Of a stretch of 64,000 nucleotides of DNA, positions 1 to 11,999 are shown piece after piece. The notes under the pieces are model-generated. The model was given only the letters and a program-made list of their open reading frames with translations, did not search any database and was not told the DNA's origin. The translations under genes were made by a program, and so were the position numbers. Source of the DNA: Acholoe squamosa (lineage: Eukaryota > Annelida > Polychaeta > Phyllodocida > Polynoidae); the NCBI GenBank assembly GCA_949317995.1, contig OX439045.1, forward strand, positions 46,457,693-46,521,692, read 5' to 3'. Each line of letters opens with the position of its first letter. Position 1 is the stretch's first letter.

Positions 1-642
1 ACCGAGTGCCTTAGGACTTCAATTTTCCTATACTAATACTTCTTAGTAACATAATCAATGCCCTAACAAGATTTCTACTCAGTTCCTGGTTCATAATCAA
101 GAACATACCCAGTGTGCGAACCCAGCTCCGAATATCACTGATAACTGCGGCTAATGCCTCAACCGTGTTTCCTCTACTAATGTAAAATGCAGTCTTACAC
201 AGAGCCCGGTTTCTATCCCCTGACCGATAAACAACGTTTGCATTCAGCTGCTTGTACTTAGGGTGAACGGTTCAAGTATTTTGAACCCCTTTTTTAAATT
301 TCTTTCTTTGTTTTTACAAAATCTCACCATTCCTGCAAATGCTGTATATCATTACTCCTCTAATGTAAACATTACGCCAAGTAAAACAAGATATCAACGG
401 ATCTGAATACATTTATATGATCAGTGCTCAGAAATGCATAGGAAAAGAAGATGAAGCTACACATGACTGTCAGCTTGAAGCTGGATGTAGGTAGAGAGGC
501 TGAAGACCCTAAGTATGTTCCTTATATCTGTGATCGGCCTGTGGAACCAAGCTGTCCGTATTGTACACATCCATTTAAAGCCCCAGACAGTCACGCTTGT
601 ACGATCTCAAACCACGCGTTCCTCATCCTCCTACAGAACTCT

Positions 643-657
643 CCACGAGGGGGCAGC
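643..657 (+). promoter_or_regulatory. CTCF-like motif
   Basis: CCACGAGGGGGCAGC agrees with the bilaterian CTCF core CCASYAGRKGGCRS at all but one position (G for Y). It stands alone in non-coding sequence. A single motif match is weak evidence of binding. Confidence 0.25.
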
Positions 658-3600
658 ACCAGAAGGAGCTGGAGGAAGAGAAGGGAGGGTGGGGGTCCGA
701 GGGAGGAGACGGGGCAGGAGATAAGGCATTGGCCGCGCCTGGAGGAGTGTTCCCCGGCCGGGTTATCGTCGATTCCGGTCGGTTGTGCCGGCTGACCTAT
801 GCACGCCCTGATTGCGGTAAACATACCATTAACGCCCCTCGAGGCGGGGACATACTGCTGGAGGAAGAAGGAGGGTGCTGGTAGACACCCCTACTACATC
901 ACAGCCGCCAGAGGTGGTACAGAAAGGAGTGCAAGAAGGTTGAAGAAATGGATATAATTCTAGGTATATATCCTGGAATAGGTATGGGAGGATCCTCCAG
1001 AAGAAAACGGGTCTGATTTGGCTTATGTTATTGATTTCTCAGTGAAATAAAAACACTGACATGGCAACATTGAGACGTTCTGATATAGAGAGTTCAATTT
1101 CTGTTTTTCCAAAACTGCGGACGTATGCGGAAATATGATAGCTCGGTCCAAAATTTTAATTTAGACTGGGGGGAAGCAACCTGGACTTTCTAAATTACTT
1201 AGTAACACTTTCTAAATGACTCAGTAAAGAGGGACATAGCAGATATTACATGTTTACGGTAGAGATGTGTGCTGGGATGTGTGCATTTCAGACTTGCCAA
1301 AATTCATAAAATAAAGTATTTATTGGCATGATCAAAAACTATCATGAAAGGTATATAGGGATACACTAGATGGAATCACGTTCCTATAGTGATTCACGAT
1401 TGTGCAGTGTGTGTCATGGATCAGTGTGTGACTTATTTTATTGCTGGTAGTAGAAATGACATGTACTATAATAAAAGGCCCCATGTCGTATTAAAATATG
1501 ACATTTCAGTATTTATTTCTTCCAAAAACCGCAGATGTAATAATTTCACAACAATCCACTATAAACGTCTAGGATTCACGAGTCAATGGCAAATAAAAGT
1601 GTCATAGACTAGACACATGTTTTATACGTTACACCAAATGTGGTCATATTCACTGGTTGAAATGCCACATGTGACTGATTCACTCCAGCATATAAACATT
1701 GAATTTCTATATGGAAATAATTTTCCTATAATTTGTCTGGCAAGCCGTAGTCGAAGTGGGAGAATACGTCGAAGACAAAGTCCTTCCGCGGAATAGAGGA
1801 TAAGAAAGTAGGAGGGGTACCACAAACCTGACAAAAACTAAGACAAACTATCCTATGCCTGCAGTTGGAAGGCTCCGACCATCCGCCGAGCAAGATTGAA
1901 ATTGGATTGCTGGTTGAGTCGCTGCTAGGCTAGTGCCCTTTTTGCTGGATTATCGTGTGCTGTGCCCCTCTTCGTTACAGCTGTCCACTTTTGGCGGTCA
2001 TTACCCCTGATGACCATGCCATATCTACTTAATGTCAGTACAGCCTTGTCGAGTAATCCACATTTTTGTCATCTATAGGGGAATGATAAGCGGCTGTATT
2101 AGCCTACGCTCCCTAACATTTTTCTTGATAAAAATGAAATAGAAAAAGGGGGGGGGAAAGAGTGTGTTTCATGTTACCTGTTTGCACATAGAAAAACAGA
2201 GCCGAAGTTGTAAAAAATTATTGGATTTTACAAAAGAAATACATATATTTGTTTTATGCCATTTTTAGTCAGTATGTATACTTGCTTATGAATCTTTACC
2301 CTAGTGAGTCCTCGCCTAAATTTAGTAGTTGATATCTGTTTGATTCTGAGACCGGAATGATAAACAGATGATAAAAATCCTAGAAGAAAAAAATGCAAAT
2401 CTGGCTTACCTTATTCTTTTCTGATATGAAATTCTTTGGGCGATCAATCTCAATAAATCTTATCCTTGATTGGAATACTGGGTGTAATGTCTAATTACAT
2501 TTCCTGGGGTAATCTTTTAAACATTGTTATGGATATGCTGTAAATCACGTTAGCAATTTTTCAGTGTCATAATTTACAAGAAACCATTGATTCAGTAATC
2601 ATTTGGTTTAAAACCCACAGAGTCAATCAATGATGGTACCTCTAGAACTTGGGAGGCACACAAAACATATGCCAGATGTGTTTATGTTTTTTTTATCCAT
2701 ACATATGTATATACATCTAAAGACATGGAGGTTTTAGTGCTTTAAGTGGGCGATAATTAGTCAATGTCCACTATGGATCCGTTCCAATACTGGGTACCAG
2801 AAAATGATGGCCATTACAATACACTGCCATTTCCGCATCCCAATGAAAAAGTGATATCTGGTAATTAAGCATCCGACACGATCCAATTAAATCTATAATT
2901 GAACTTTAATAGCGCCGCTAGTTTATTTTGCGGCTATTATGTCAGGCAGCGGCTCGTCCCAAGTCGATAATGAGGGGAGCTAGCTTTTAGTCTCAACCGC
3001 AAAATTGCTCTTTTCAGAAAAAACCTAGCTACGCCCGCACATCCTAACACTGCATGAAAATAACCCCAGCCGGTTTTATAGCCTTTAGCAAAGAAGTCGG
3101 CAAACGACACCATTAAATTTTGCTCCAAAGTAAAACCGATATATGTCGTTTCCTATGCAGTCATAGGCCATACGTGATACTAAATATTGAAATCTGCCAT
3201 GCATTAATGTAATCATTGTATTGTGTTATAGATACCATTTCTAAATTATTCTCATTGTGTTGTGAGTATTTATTTTCATCCCTTTCCCTGTATTCTGATG
3301 GACGTTGAGGCTTGAAAAACGACCAATAGAAATAAGAACGTCCTCAGAGGTGTAACTGGATTATCAAAATCCATCTCTCTATGATTTTCTTTATTTTATC
3401 TGTCATCATCAGTTCTTGGAAAGTGACCGGGCTGAGAAATATAAAGTAACAAGATGAGTTTGTACAGGTATTTTGCATGTGGTATCTGGTCAATCTATTG
3501 GTAAAAGCAGCGAAAGAAGAACTAGTTTTAAGAGGGATGTGTGCATTTTTCTGAACTCTGACTGAATCACGTCGTCAAGAACACCCCAATCTTGTGTATC

Positions 3601-3817
3601 ATGCAGAATAATTTTCATGTGATTTGCCTGATGTATAAGATGTTCACCTAATGTAGATCTAACAGATAATATGTTCAGAATTCTGCTTAAACCAAATGCA
3701 ATGTAACAGTAGCTATGTTGGGCAAGATTACCCTTTCTTGCTGGAAATGTCTTTAGGCACTACCGACAAGATGGCTGCCTCTAGACAACCACAATGTTGT
3801 ATGATGAGTATCCTGCG

Positions 3818-3825
3818 TGACGTCA
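3818..3825. promoter_or_regulatory. Palindromic CRE octamer
   Basis: The perfect octamer TGACGTCA is the full CREB/ATF site. It follows a short GATGGCTGCC motif near 3770, which is YY1-like. No exon could be tied to it. Confidence 0.22.
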
Positions 3826-4087
3826 TCACTCAGTGAGACGGCCAGAGAGGGCAAATAGAGTGTTTGATATCAATACTGTATTTCACTGTCTGCTACCGGA
3901 AGTAGTTCAGTCCATCAGGTATCCGCCAGGGGTCCACTGATGCACCTCATGTCACTATTAATGACTGGTGGAGGCAAGGACGAGGGGGAGGAGTGTATTG
4001 AGTGACAGGCAGACCATAGAAGGGTGGTAAGAGCTTGTTGTAAAAACGATGAGCTGGTCACATAGACTCTTGCATGTAGCAATGAAC

Positions 4088-4169
4088 AAGTAATGAATGG
4101 ATATTTCATGACCAGTGTGTGATATCCTTTGATATCACACACGAGTCATGAAATATCCATTCCCTACTT
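4088..4169. repeat. 82-bp near-perfect hairpin (MITE-like)
   Basis: Two 39-nt arms (4088-4126 and 4131-4169) flank a 4-nt centre (cttt) and pair with four mismatches. The arm begins AAGTAATGAATGGATATT. A related arm with the pattern AACAAGTAATNAATGG and a downstream CATGAC block occurs in the hairpin at 12631-12738, so these are probably two members of one small palindromic family. Confidence 0.7.
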
Positions 4170-4270
4170 ATTTTGTTACAAGACAAACCCTAAAGATGTA
4201 TAATTTACCTGATATCCAAGCTGAAACTCATCGTGCGGGAAGGCAAGCAAGCGCTGCTGTCTCCATTGTT

Positions 4271-4976
4271 GTGACTCAATGAATGGTCATGAAACGCATA
4301 AGATTCTAAAGAATTGAGACCATAACAGCTCACATGGTTAAGATGCATACAAGTAGAGATACCATACATGATATTACTGTCCATATTTAAAGTCTCCATT
4401 GCTTGATTTCAACGAAAAATCCAATTTTCCGACAGTAAATACAGCCCGGCTTGCGAAGCCATGCGAGTCACCTTGCTCGCTGAGTGCAGGGAGCGGTTAT
4501 TTTTTTTACATGCTTTCCTAACATGGCAAGTTTAGCGCATTTTCTCCCTTCACCTTGCAGACTGAATACTACATTATATTTAGAAGGAAATCACTTTTAA
4601 TATGTTATTATATCATTATTTAATCTTTTTATAACTTAGTTATGTCCTCTTCACTTAGAATAGATATGTACAGCGAGCGCGGCAAACGACAACAAATCTA
4701 TTTTTAAAACAATGCATGTTCCCTGTCCAAACAAGAACAAAGTTGACCCAAAAGGACACTGCTTTGTGGAGCCAATGGTGAAGGAGACATGCAAGCCGGG
4801 CTGTATTTAATTATGGGAAACTGGATTTTATGTTAAAAATAAGTAATGCAGTGGTTAAATATGGCCACTAACATCATTTATGGGATCTCTATTTCCATGG
4901 ATTTTAACCTATGGAGCTGTCATTGTGTCAATTCTTCAGAATCCTATGCGTTTCATGACCATTCATCGAGCCAGGC
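4271..4976. mobile_element. Foldback element with about 185-bp diverged inverted arms
   Basis: The reverse complement of 4271-4454 aligns along its length with 4791-4976. The innermost 14 nt of each arm are exact (acagcccggcttgc and gcaagccgggctgt), and the outer ends share ATGCGTTTCATGACCATTCA. The 336-bp centre (4455-4790) has no ORF. Short ORFs on opposite strands within the arms look alike only because the arms are inverted copies. No target duplication was identified. Confidence 0.7.
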
Positions 4977-5012
4977 TAACTGGTTTCAAGTATTCACCCT
5001 CTCTGCACCATC

Positions 5013-5148
5013 GCCAGCTTGGTCTAGAGGTAAGACTCTCGCTTTTCAATATGGCGGCCTGGTTCGATTCCAGGCTGGGGTAGAACGGTTTTAAATATGT
5101 TCCTCCACATGTAAGGCGTGCCTGATATCCATGGATATCAGCACACCT
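5013..5148 (+). mobile_element. tRNA-derived SINE-like unit with palindromic tail
   Basis: The head (about 5013-5082) has an A-box-like TGGTCTAGAGG and a B-box GGTTCGATTCC. The T arm pairs perfectly (CCTGG/CCAGG), but the acceptor stem is not a clean tRNA stem, so this is tRNA-derived rather than a tRNA gene. The tail continues through GGTTTTAAATATG and CACATGTAAGGCGTGC into the perfect 20-bp palindrome CTGATATCCATGGATATCAG (5122-5141), followed by GCACACCT. The unit at 11797-11955 has the same order of parts on the other strand. Confidence 0.5.
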
Positions 5149-8100
5149 CACAAAGGACGTGATGCATGCATCATGGCCTGCAATATCGACAGGTATCCAG
5201 AAAAAGCAACCAAATCAAAGAAATCGTATAATAATGGAAAATATCGGGTACGTTAAAGAGAAACGGGGTAAAGAAACTGAGGACAGGAATAGAGATATTG
5301 GCAGGATCAGAATATAGTAGATATGACAAAAAGCATTCAGAGAGAAGCAGTAGGAATTTTGGGAAGCTATCCACACATGTTTCACTGAAATAGATAGCGT
5401 GTGATAAGCCACCCCATGTCAGAGTGTTATCAGAAGCCTCAGCACTTTGTATACCACTACCGGGTACTGTTAAAAGCGACAGGAGTGATTGCAAGCTTAC
5501 AAGATGGCTTAAACACCTACTATATCTAGGGAGACATGTAGGTATGCCAATAGCTCTAAACACTTACACGATAACACACAGCCTGGGTTATCCGTATAGG
5601 AAACATCCGCTATTATCACCCGGCGGATTTCCTCTGCCCACATGCACCACCTGGTGGCAGCTGTCAATCCATATAGAGCCCACCCTGGAGGAGGTGGCCG
5701 ACACCTGAGCTCCTGGTGTGGTCAATGGAAGATAGTGAGATGAAGGAGGTCAGGCAAGGAGAGCTAGTGCAACTATAGAAGAGGAGGTCACTTCCATAGA
5801 GGACGAGTAGAGGGGCCCCAGGGGCTGAGGAACATTCCAATGCATGGCCTCTATTGATCAAACCATAAAGTCGTTTCATGCGAATATAACGCGTGATGAG
5901 CACAGGTAGGTACGACCGTTAGGGGATCATCGATGCTCTGACCTTGGTGGTATCTCCTACAAGAGATACTAAACGACCCTTGGTAAAACCACCCCTAACA
6001 CTCCCCCAGAGACCCAGACATTAAATCCTGAGGACATTTTCCAAGTGGTAATCCCAGTTTATCACCGATCCTTGTTTCGTAAATATTCCATAAAGAGCAG
6101 AGGAGAGGGAATAAAAATCACCGAAGCGATTCTCCCTTAAGTCTGAATCCTTTTTGGTCATAGGCCCTCATCCAAAGCCGCTATAATTTTGGGATTTGGG
6201 ATCCACTTTGTTATCCATGAGATATTTAATCTTGTGAAAAAGGAAGTGCGTTAAGGAGAGCGTATCCAAGTAACACCTGAGGGTGTTAATCGGCCCGGTG
6301 AGGATTAACTTGACAACCCGTTATGCTGCCCAACGACAACTAAAAGTATCATCCTTAAAATGGCAAATTCACCAAGAGCAATAGCTGCGTGGAGGAACCT
6401 AGATATGAAATAAAAATTTAATACAGAACATGTAAAAGTTCAAGGACATGACATCAAGACACCCCTGTAGTGCAGTCTTAGTGAAACTTGGTTAAAGCTG
6501 GGTTAGGAGCTACCTTATATCTGCTACAAAATTAATCTAGATGATGTATGCTTTATTTCAATTTTCAAACCAAAAGTAAAGGCTTGAATTAGTAGTTTTG
6601 TAAGAAGGTGGAACCTATGTTGACAAGAGGCGACATGACTGGACCCCCACTAGAATTCCCCATAGACTATATCATGATAACCGAAACATTGATTAAGTTA
6701 GATATACCCATGATTTAACTGTAACATGAATTCAAAATAGCACTAGAGAAGCAATGAATTATAAATTTGAATTAAAATTGGTATGATAAAATGACTCCTT
6801 TGATTCCTCACGCGTGAAGTAATGTTACGTCTAAGAAAAAGGGTAGAAAAAGTATAATTAGTTCTCATTCCATCCATCCTGATATCAAAGCAATGAGAAA
6901 GAGAATTCTGGCCATGTTTTCGGTAGCATTTAGGACTTTTTAATTCCCTGGGGGAAAGAAAAGCAGAATTTCTCAGGATCGGCAGCTGAGAAAATCTTAG
7001 GCTTAGTGGTTGGTCCAGGTGCATCCAGCGTTCTATTTTGGATACTTTTACGTCTATTTAGTGTCTTGAGGGCAGAAGAATAATTGACAATCTAACGCGA
7101 TCGGGCATTTGAATTCTGGGGTGTTTCCACTCAAGTTGGCACTAAATGCAGCGAGAGATTTAAGACGTAACGTCATCGTGTCAAAGAAAGACGGAGCCAC
7201 TTGTTCCTTCCATGCCTACCCCATAACTAGACCACGCTTCTGCAATGCGGGAAAGTTGAGTCATTTGTGGTGATTATTGTTATGGAGTCCCTTCCATTTC
7301 AGATAGGAAAAATCCAATTTCAGCTATCAGATGGTGATTGTTGTTCCTTAGACAGCAGGGCCCCTTGCCTAACCCTGGCTAGGGGCCAAGAAGGGCATCT
7401 CTATGACTTCCATAGGCAGGATAGTGTGGGAGGCACTGGGGTGTCTTACGATTCCCCTGATACAACTTTGACAAATGGGGCTCCACTGTTTCTCATTGTC
7501 CTATTTTAATGTGGTTATCTTTCCATTCATCACTCCAGAGTTGGTTTTTCGATTTCTTTCCTTCTCACCCTGTGAGTGTTTGGGCAGAGAAAGCAGGGAT
7601 GGGAGGGTGTGGGTGATTGTTAGGGTTTGAAGGAGTTTTGAGACAGATTAGTTGAGGTAGAGCATGATGGGTGGTCGTTTTGGTTTATATTGTCTTCTTA
7701 TTTTTCAAGTCCCAGGGGTTTCTATGAGATCTGTTTCTGATAGCTGGAGGGGTGCAATGCTGCTGCTGCCAGAACGGTGGCGGATCCTGCTGTTACCTTT
7801 GGGAGAGAGTCAATTTATAAGGGTTGGCTGGAGTTTGGAAGAAGGGGGTGGGGGTGGGACAGGACTTGGCCCTGGGGCATAGTTTGATTCAATCATAACT
7901 CTAGTCCCCTGGTGGCATAGCTTGGCGTCCATGTATATGGTCGCTATATTCCATTTTCTGCACCTCCTGTTTTATCCAGGCTTTTACCATACACCACATA
8001 ATGTCCTTCCCTTATTCTAAGCTCCTCCCTGCCAACCTTCCCATACTCCCGTCCACCTTCATAGAGACCTCTGCTCCCTGCGTTTGTCTACCCTTTCTGG

Positions 8101-8440
8101 TAGGCCCTACACATTCTTTTTATTTGATTTTGAGAATTTTAGAAAATTTTCTGTTTTTAGATTGGGAATTTACTTTGTACTTTTAAGAATTTTTCGTCAA
8201 TTTTCCATGAATATAATCTTTGGGTGTACAGTTAATAGGCTTCATTAGGCATATATTTTGCACATTTTTCACATATATCATACGTTTTCCATGTTCTTTC
8301 CATGAAATCAAAGAATCATACAGATCTGCCCATACATTTCTATATAAATTAATGAAAATAAAAGAAAAGAATTATCCGACCTACCGACACTAGGTCTTTG
8401 AGTCATGTTACTAAACACTTGAGATTTCATTTTGGCACTA

Positions 8441-8765
8441 TCCTCCCTTCTTTTCTTTCCTCCCCCTTCCCTCCGTTATACCTCTTCGTCCTGTTACTTT
8501 TGCCTTTTCTGCTACCGTCTTTCCGTCAGAGTGTATGTACACACCTCCCTCCCCCTTCCCTTACCTTCCCTATTTGCTTCCATCTCCCTTCCACCCCTCA
8601 CTCTCTCCCTCCCCTCCATCCCCTCACTCCCCTGATGGAATCTTCAATCCTCCCTCTCTCCTTCCCTCCCTCACTAACTCACTCACTCATTCAATCATTC
8701 ATTAATTCATCTCCTATTCCCTTCCATCTACCTTCCACTCCCACCCTCCATCCCTTCACTCTCCT
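8441..8765 (+). repeat. Pyrimidine-rich low-complexity tract (CCTT/CTCC)
   Basis: Almost continuous C/T runs built from CCTTCC, CTCCCT and CACTCC blocks, with a short TCATTCAT patch near 8690. The 146-codon ORF across it is Ser/Pro/Leu-rich low complexity and is not regarded as a gene. Confidence 0.7.
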
Positions 8766-8969
8766 GACGGAATCGTCAACGTCAACTCGAGTTGCCATAT
8801 GCCTCCACTTATTGATGTGTTCAGGGTCGTTGCTATAGCAATAGTCACCTGAAAATCCGGTTGGTGCCGCTGAATGTGGAAGAGTGGGCTATAAGAGAGG
8901 GGGACAGACACTGAGCAGGTCTGCCACCATTTGTGCACAGAGATCCCAACTGAGGCATGGGAGCCTGGC

Positions 8970-9200
8970 CCCGGCCGCCATTCTGCGTGTGCAGCCAAGC
9001 GTGATGCCGACCGGCTTGCAGGGACCATTGATGAATACTGTATACCGCCTACAAATGCGAGCGCGCCGACAGAAAATGGGAATAAAATCATATGGATCAC
9101 CCTCCCCTCTCCCTGTGAAAATCGATACAAACGAGTCTTGGGCTGTGTCACGTGATTGTGCGATCCCATTGTCACCCACCCCTTGCGCATGCGCGAACCA
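8970..9200. promoter_or_regulatory. Candidate promoter: YY1-, USF- and NRF1-type sites
   Basis: Within 230 bp there are GCCGCCATT (8974-8982, YY1-like), GTCACGTGA (9147-9155, a USF/TFE-type E-box) and TGCGCATGCGCG (9184-9195, a near-perfect NRF-1 palindrome). The stretch is also richer in CpG than its surroundings. These three sites are typical of housekeeping-type animal promoters. No convincing first exon or TATA box is visible, and the direction is unknown. Confidence 0.4.
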
Positions 9201-9842
9201 CTGGGGCAGCAAAGACGGCCGTCTTGATTCGATTTAGCCCCCACATTCCACCTTCCTCCACCACCCCCCACCCCAGCGGCGAGCAGCCTTGGGTCGGCCC
9301 ATCTCCAGGGCCTGTGTTGAAGGGCGGGGCCATGGGGATAAGCATCTGTGTTGGTGTTGTTAGTGTTATGGGGTGGTAGTGGTGGCAGGCCTCTCCCAGG
9401 GTGATTTACACATCAATCTAGGTGTGTCGTGCACGGCTTTTAGCTGATTAGTGGCGAGGTTTCGCACCTGTGTTATGTTAGTCTGGACGATACATCACAG
9501 GGGTTAATAATGTAGTGTGATGACACATGACTACTGCAACTCTCACCATCTCCCACCCCCAAGGGAGGAGCTGGGCTGGTGTAGAATAAGGTGTGACTGT
9601 GTGAAGTTATAGAGAGAGTTGAAGGGATAGAGATGAAGGTGGATGCACAGGAGTGGTCATTATGTGGCTAGTGGTGCATTTTCATATCGGGGCATCGAAC
9701 AACCCCAACGCCACACCTTCTCAGAACAGTTGGAATCATTTTGGCTCTCCCGGGGTCGGTTTCAATCGAGTATTCCACCCCTAAATTCCATTATGATTCA
9801 CAGGCTTGTTTTCGTTAAAACAGGGTAGCATTTTCTGCCACC

Positions 9843-10610
9843 CATCCAAGAAGGTTAATTTTGGTTTTCTCGCCCCAAAACAGCAAATGGTTTTTGTCAC
9901 AATCTCGCAGCTTTCTTACCTAAATTTTTAGATTTAAATTGCCCAAAAAATTGCTTTTATCAGTATCTCACCATTTTTTTCACACATAATTTAGTGGCAA
10001 ATTGATAAAAAAAAAAGGTTTTTGTCACTATCTCAGTTTTCTTGCTACAGTTTTTAGTTGTAAATTGCAAAATTGGTTTGTGTCACCATCTCACCATTAT
10101 TTTATACAAATTTTAGTAGCGAATTAATAAAAAAAAGTTTTTGTCACTATCTCGCAGCCTTTTTACCCAAATTTTTAGTTTTAAATTGGCCAAAAATGGC
10201 TTTTGTCACTGTCCCACCTATTTTTCCCACAAAGCTCAGTGGGGAAATAGTTAAAATGTGGTTTAAGTCACTATCCCACCATTTTTTCATGCTAAAAAGC
10301 GGTTTTTGTCACTGTCTTGCAGTTTTGTGCCACAGATATAAGTCTCCCCTCACCTTCTCAAGAGATGCCCATCCTGTTTCATGCATAGAACATAGGTTTT
10401 AAAGACAAAAACAGGGGATTTGTGACATTTTGGCAATTTTTTCACCATCTAGCTTGATTGCTTTGCGAGATGGTGACAAAATCCCCTTTTGTCACCATCT
10501 GGACATGTTTTGTCGGTATCTAGCCTGATGGTTGAGAGATGCTAACAAACCTATACATTTTTGTCAGTTTTGTCACCATCTAGCAGTTTTTTCACCATCT
10601 AGCTAACCAC
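9843..10610 (+). repeat. Degenerate tandem repeat with TTTTTGTCACTATCTC core
   Basis: A degenerate unit of roughly 55-65 bp recurs. It consists of a TTTTGTCACTATCTCRCA core, a T-rich part and AAATTTTTAGTTTTAAATTG-like spacers. From about 10430 the unit changes to shorter repeats of TTTTGTCACCATCTAGC. Copies are diverged and no long frame persists. Confidence 0.6.
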
Positions 10611-11268
10611 CCCTCCACACGGACCCACATACACCCTCAAAGTTAAATTGGCCACTCCCTCAGGGAGGGATGGAAGGGAGGGGATGGTCAGAGGGGATTG
10701 TCGGTGGAAAGGGAGCAAAGGACGACAGGTGCCACTAGTGTAGAGTGAGACCCAGAATAACTGATGCACTTCGCAGGTCCCATCGGGTAGTCCAATGGCA
10801 ATGCCTTTAATAGGCTTTGGGAGGATTGCCGGGGGATTTTTAGGCCCAAAATAAAACAACTGTATTGCCTGCTACTGTGCTTAAGGTGTCTGATCCCGAA
10901 TCGAGTGTTACTATTGGTCATTTAACTGCTTTTCTCTAATTTAGTCTAATTCTAAATGTTTTTCATATCATAGGCCCATACTCAAGATATCGATATAGTT
11001 ATATAAAATAAGTAAAGAGAAATATATTATCTACTCTTGATTTGGTTATCATCGTATCAGTTGCATTTAGTTCAAAACTGTCACAAAATACATAACGCTT
11101 CTTTCATTGATTTAATAAAGTGAAAATCGAGCACATTTTTCCTGCTTCTGATCTCTTAAATCCAAGAAGGCCACTAAAAATCATGAGAACTGTTTGTTGT
11201 TGATAAACTCGGTGAATGGTTACGTTCGGTATCGTCACGCTTTAATCTAAAGACAGAATGTTTCAGAA

Positions 11269-11323
<55 letters not shown>

Positions 11324-11731
11324 GAGTCTGCCAGATGTTGTATCTTGGAGACATCTGACGTGTAGTAAATCATTAATCTATCGAATCTTTGAATACAGCA
11401 GCAAAGCTGATATCAAGACTGTAAAATGTATAATCCATCTTCCTCTCCACCAGATTGATCATGATTGTGAAGCATTGATACATAAATCATAACTTATCCG
11501 ATCACGGACCATACTACCACCTTAGATAAATTCTATAGGGTGTCAACCTCAGACAGGGGACATCAATAGTGTATGCCATACTGATATGCCATACTAAGCC
11601 TGGACCTTCCCACTGGTGTTGCTATTTGCCATTATACCACGATTTGTGGGTTACACAGTGCTTTTTGGTGTCTATTCCCATCCACATATCTGTCGATATT
11701 GCACACCTTGTAGGCTGTAACATCAATTTTG
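10611..11731. other. Non-coding DNA
   Basis: No supported gene. The only simple structure is the GA microsatellite at 11272-11317. Minus-strand frames over 10600-10920 are open for 70-90 codons but have no recognisable domain. Confidence 0.55.
11272..11317 (+). repeat. (GA)n microsatellite
   Basis: About 23 uninterrupted GA dinucleotides, ending in a short GGGAGGGG purine run. Confidence 0.95.
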
Positions 11732-11829
11732 TAAGGCGTGCTGTTATCCATCTAAGGCGTGCTGTTATCCATCTAAGGCGTGCTGTTATCCATCTAAGGC
11801 GTGCTGTTATCCTGGATAACAGCACGCCT
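11732..11829. repeat. Four 21-bp repeats ending in a perfect hairpin
   Basis: TAAGGCGTGCTGTTATCCATC is repeated head to tail from 11732, 11753, 11774 and 11795. The last copy runs into its own inverse: 11797-11812 and 11814-11829 form perfect 16-bp arms around one nucleotide. The arm is the same motif that ends the SINE-like unit at 5013-5148. Confidence 0.85.
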
Positions 11830-11955
11830 CTCCCATGTCACATGTCACATGTCACATGTTAAAACCCACGAAATTTTCCAGGCCAGGGTAGGGATCGAAC
11901 CAGCAGTCTCACGTCCCAAATCCAACTCCCTCTGCATTGCGCCACAGGGACTGAC
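11797..11955 (-). mobile_element. tRNA-derived SINE-like unit, minus strand
   Basis: Read on the minus strand from about 11955, a tRNA-like head carries TGGCGCAATGCAG (A-box-like) and GGTTCGATCCC (B-box). A tail follows with GGGTTTTAACATG, a triplicated ACATGTG block and then AGGCGTGCTGTTATCC, which closes as a palindrome with the repeats at 11797-11829. Head, GGTTTTAA block, CATG block and palindrome come in the same order as in the unit at 5013-5148, which supports one SINE family. Confidence 0.45.
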
Positions 11956-11999
11956 GAGATACGCTCGGTTCGAACCAGGTCTTGCTATGATACGAAGCC

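Larger units (their letters stand above)
1..4087. other. Non-coding single-copy DNA, no gene recognised
   Basis: I see no coding exon here. Around 450-890 the sequence is GC-richer and open in several frames on both strands, but the translations are low-complexity and resemble nothing I know. A short G run lies near 2148-2156. The only discrete signals are a CTCF-like motif and a palindromic CRE-type octamer, listed separately. Confidence 0.6.
5149..9842. other. Mostly non-coding DNA, no gene recognised
   Basis: No ORF here resembles a known protein. At 5649-5663 there is a second CTCF-like match (CCACCTGGTGGCAGC, one mismatch). 8441-8765 is a pyrimidine-rich low-complexity tract, and 8970-9200 carries a cluster of promoter-type sites; both are listed separately. 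Confidence 0.5.

Noticed and set aside
451-884. Overlapping ORFs of 69-114 codons near the left end
   Set aside because: Low-complexity Arg/Gly/Glu translations in several frames, without splice signals or domain.
5011-5085. A functional tRNA gene
   Set aside because: A and B boxes and T arm are good, but the acceptor and anticodon stems do not pair and the downstream tail matches the SINE-like unit at 11.8-12.0 kb.
8756-9271. A 171-codon minus-strand ORF over the promoter-like cluster
   Set aside because: The region is open in several frames on both strands, as GC-rich DNA often is, and the translation shows no domain.
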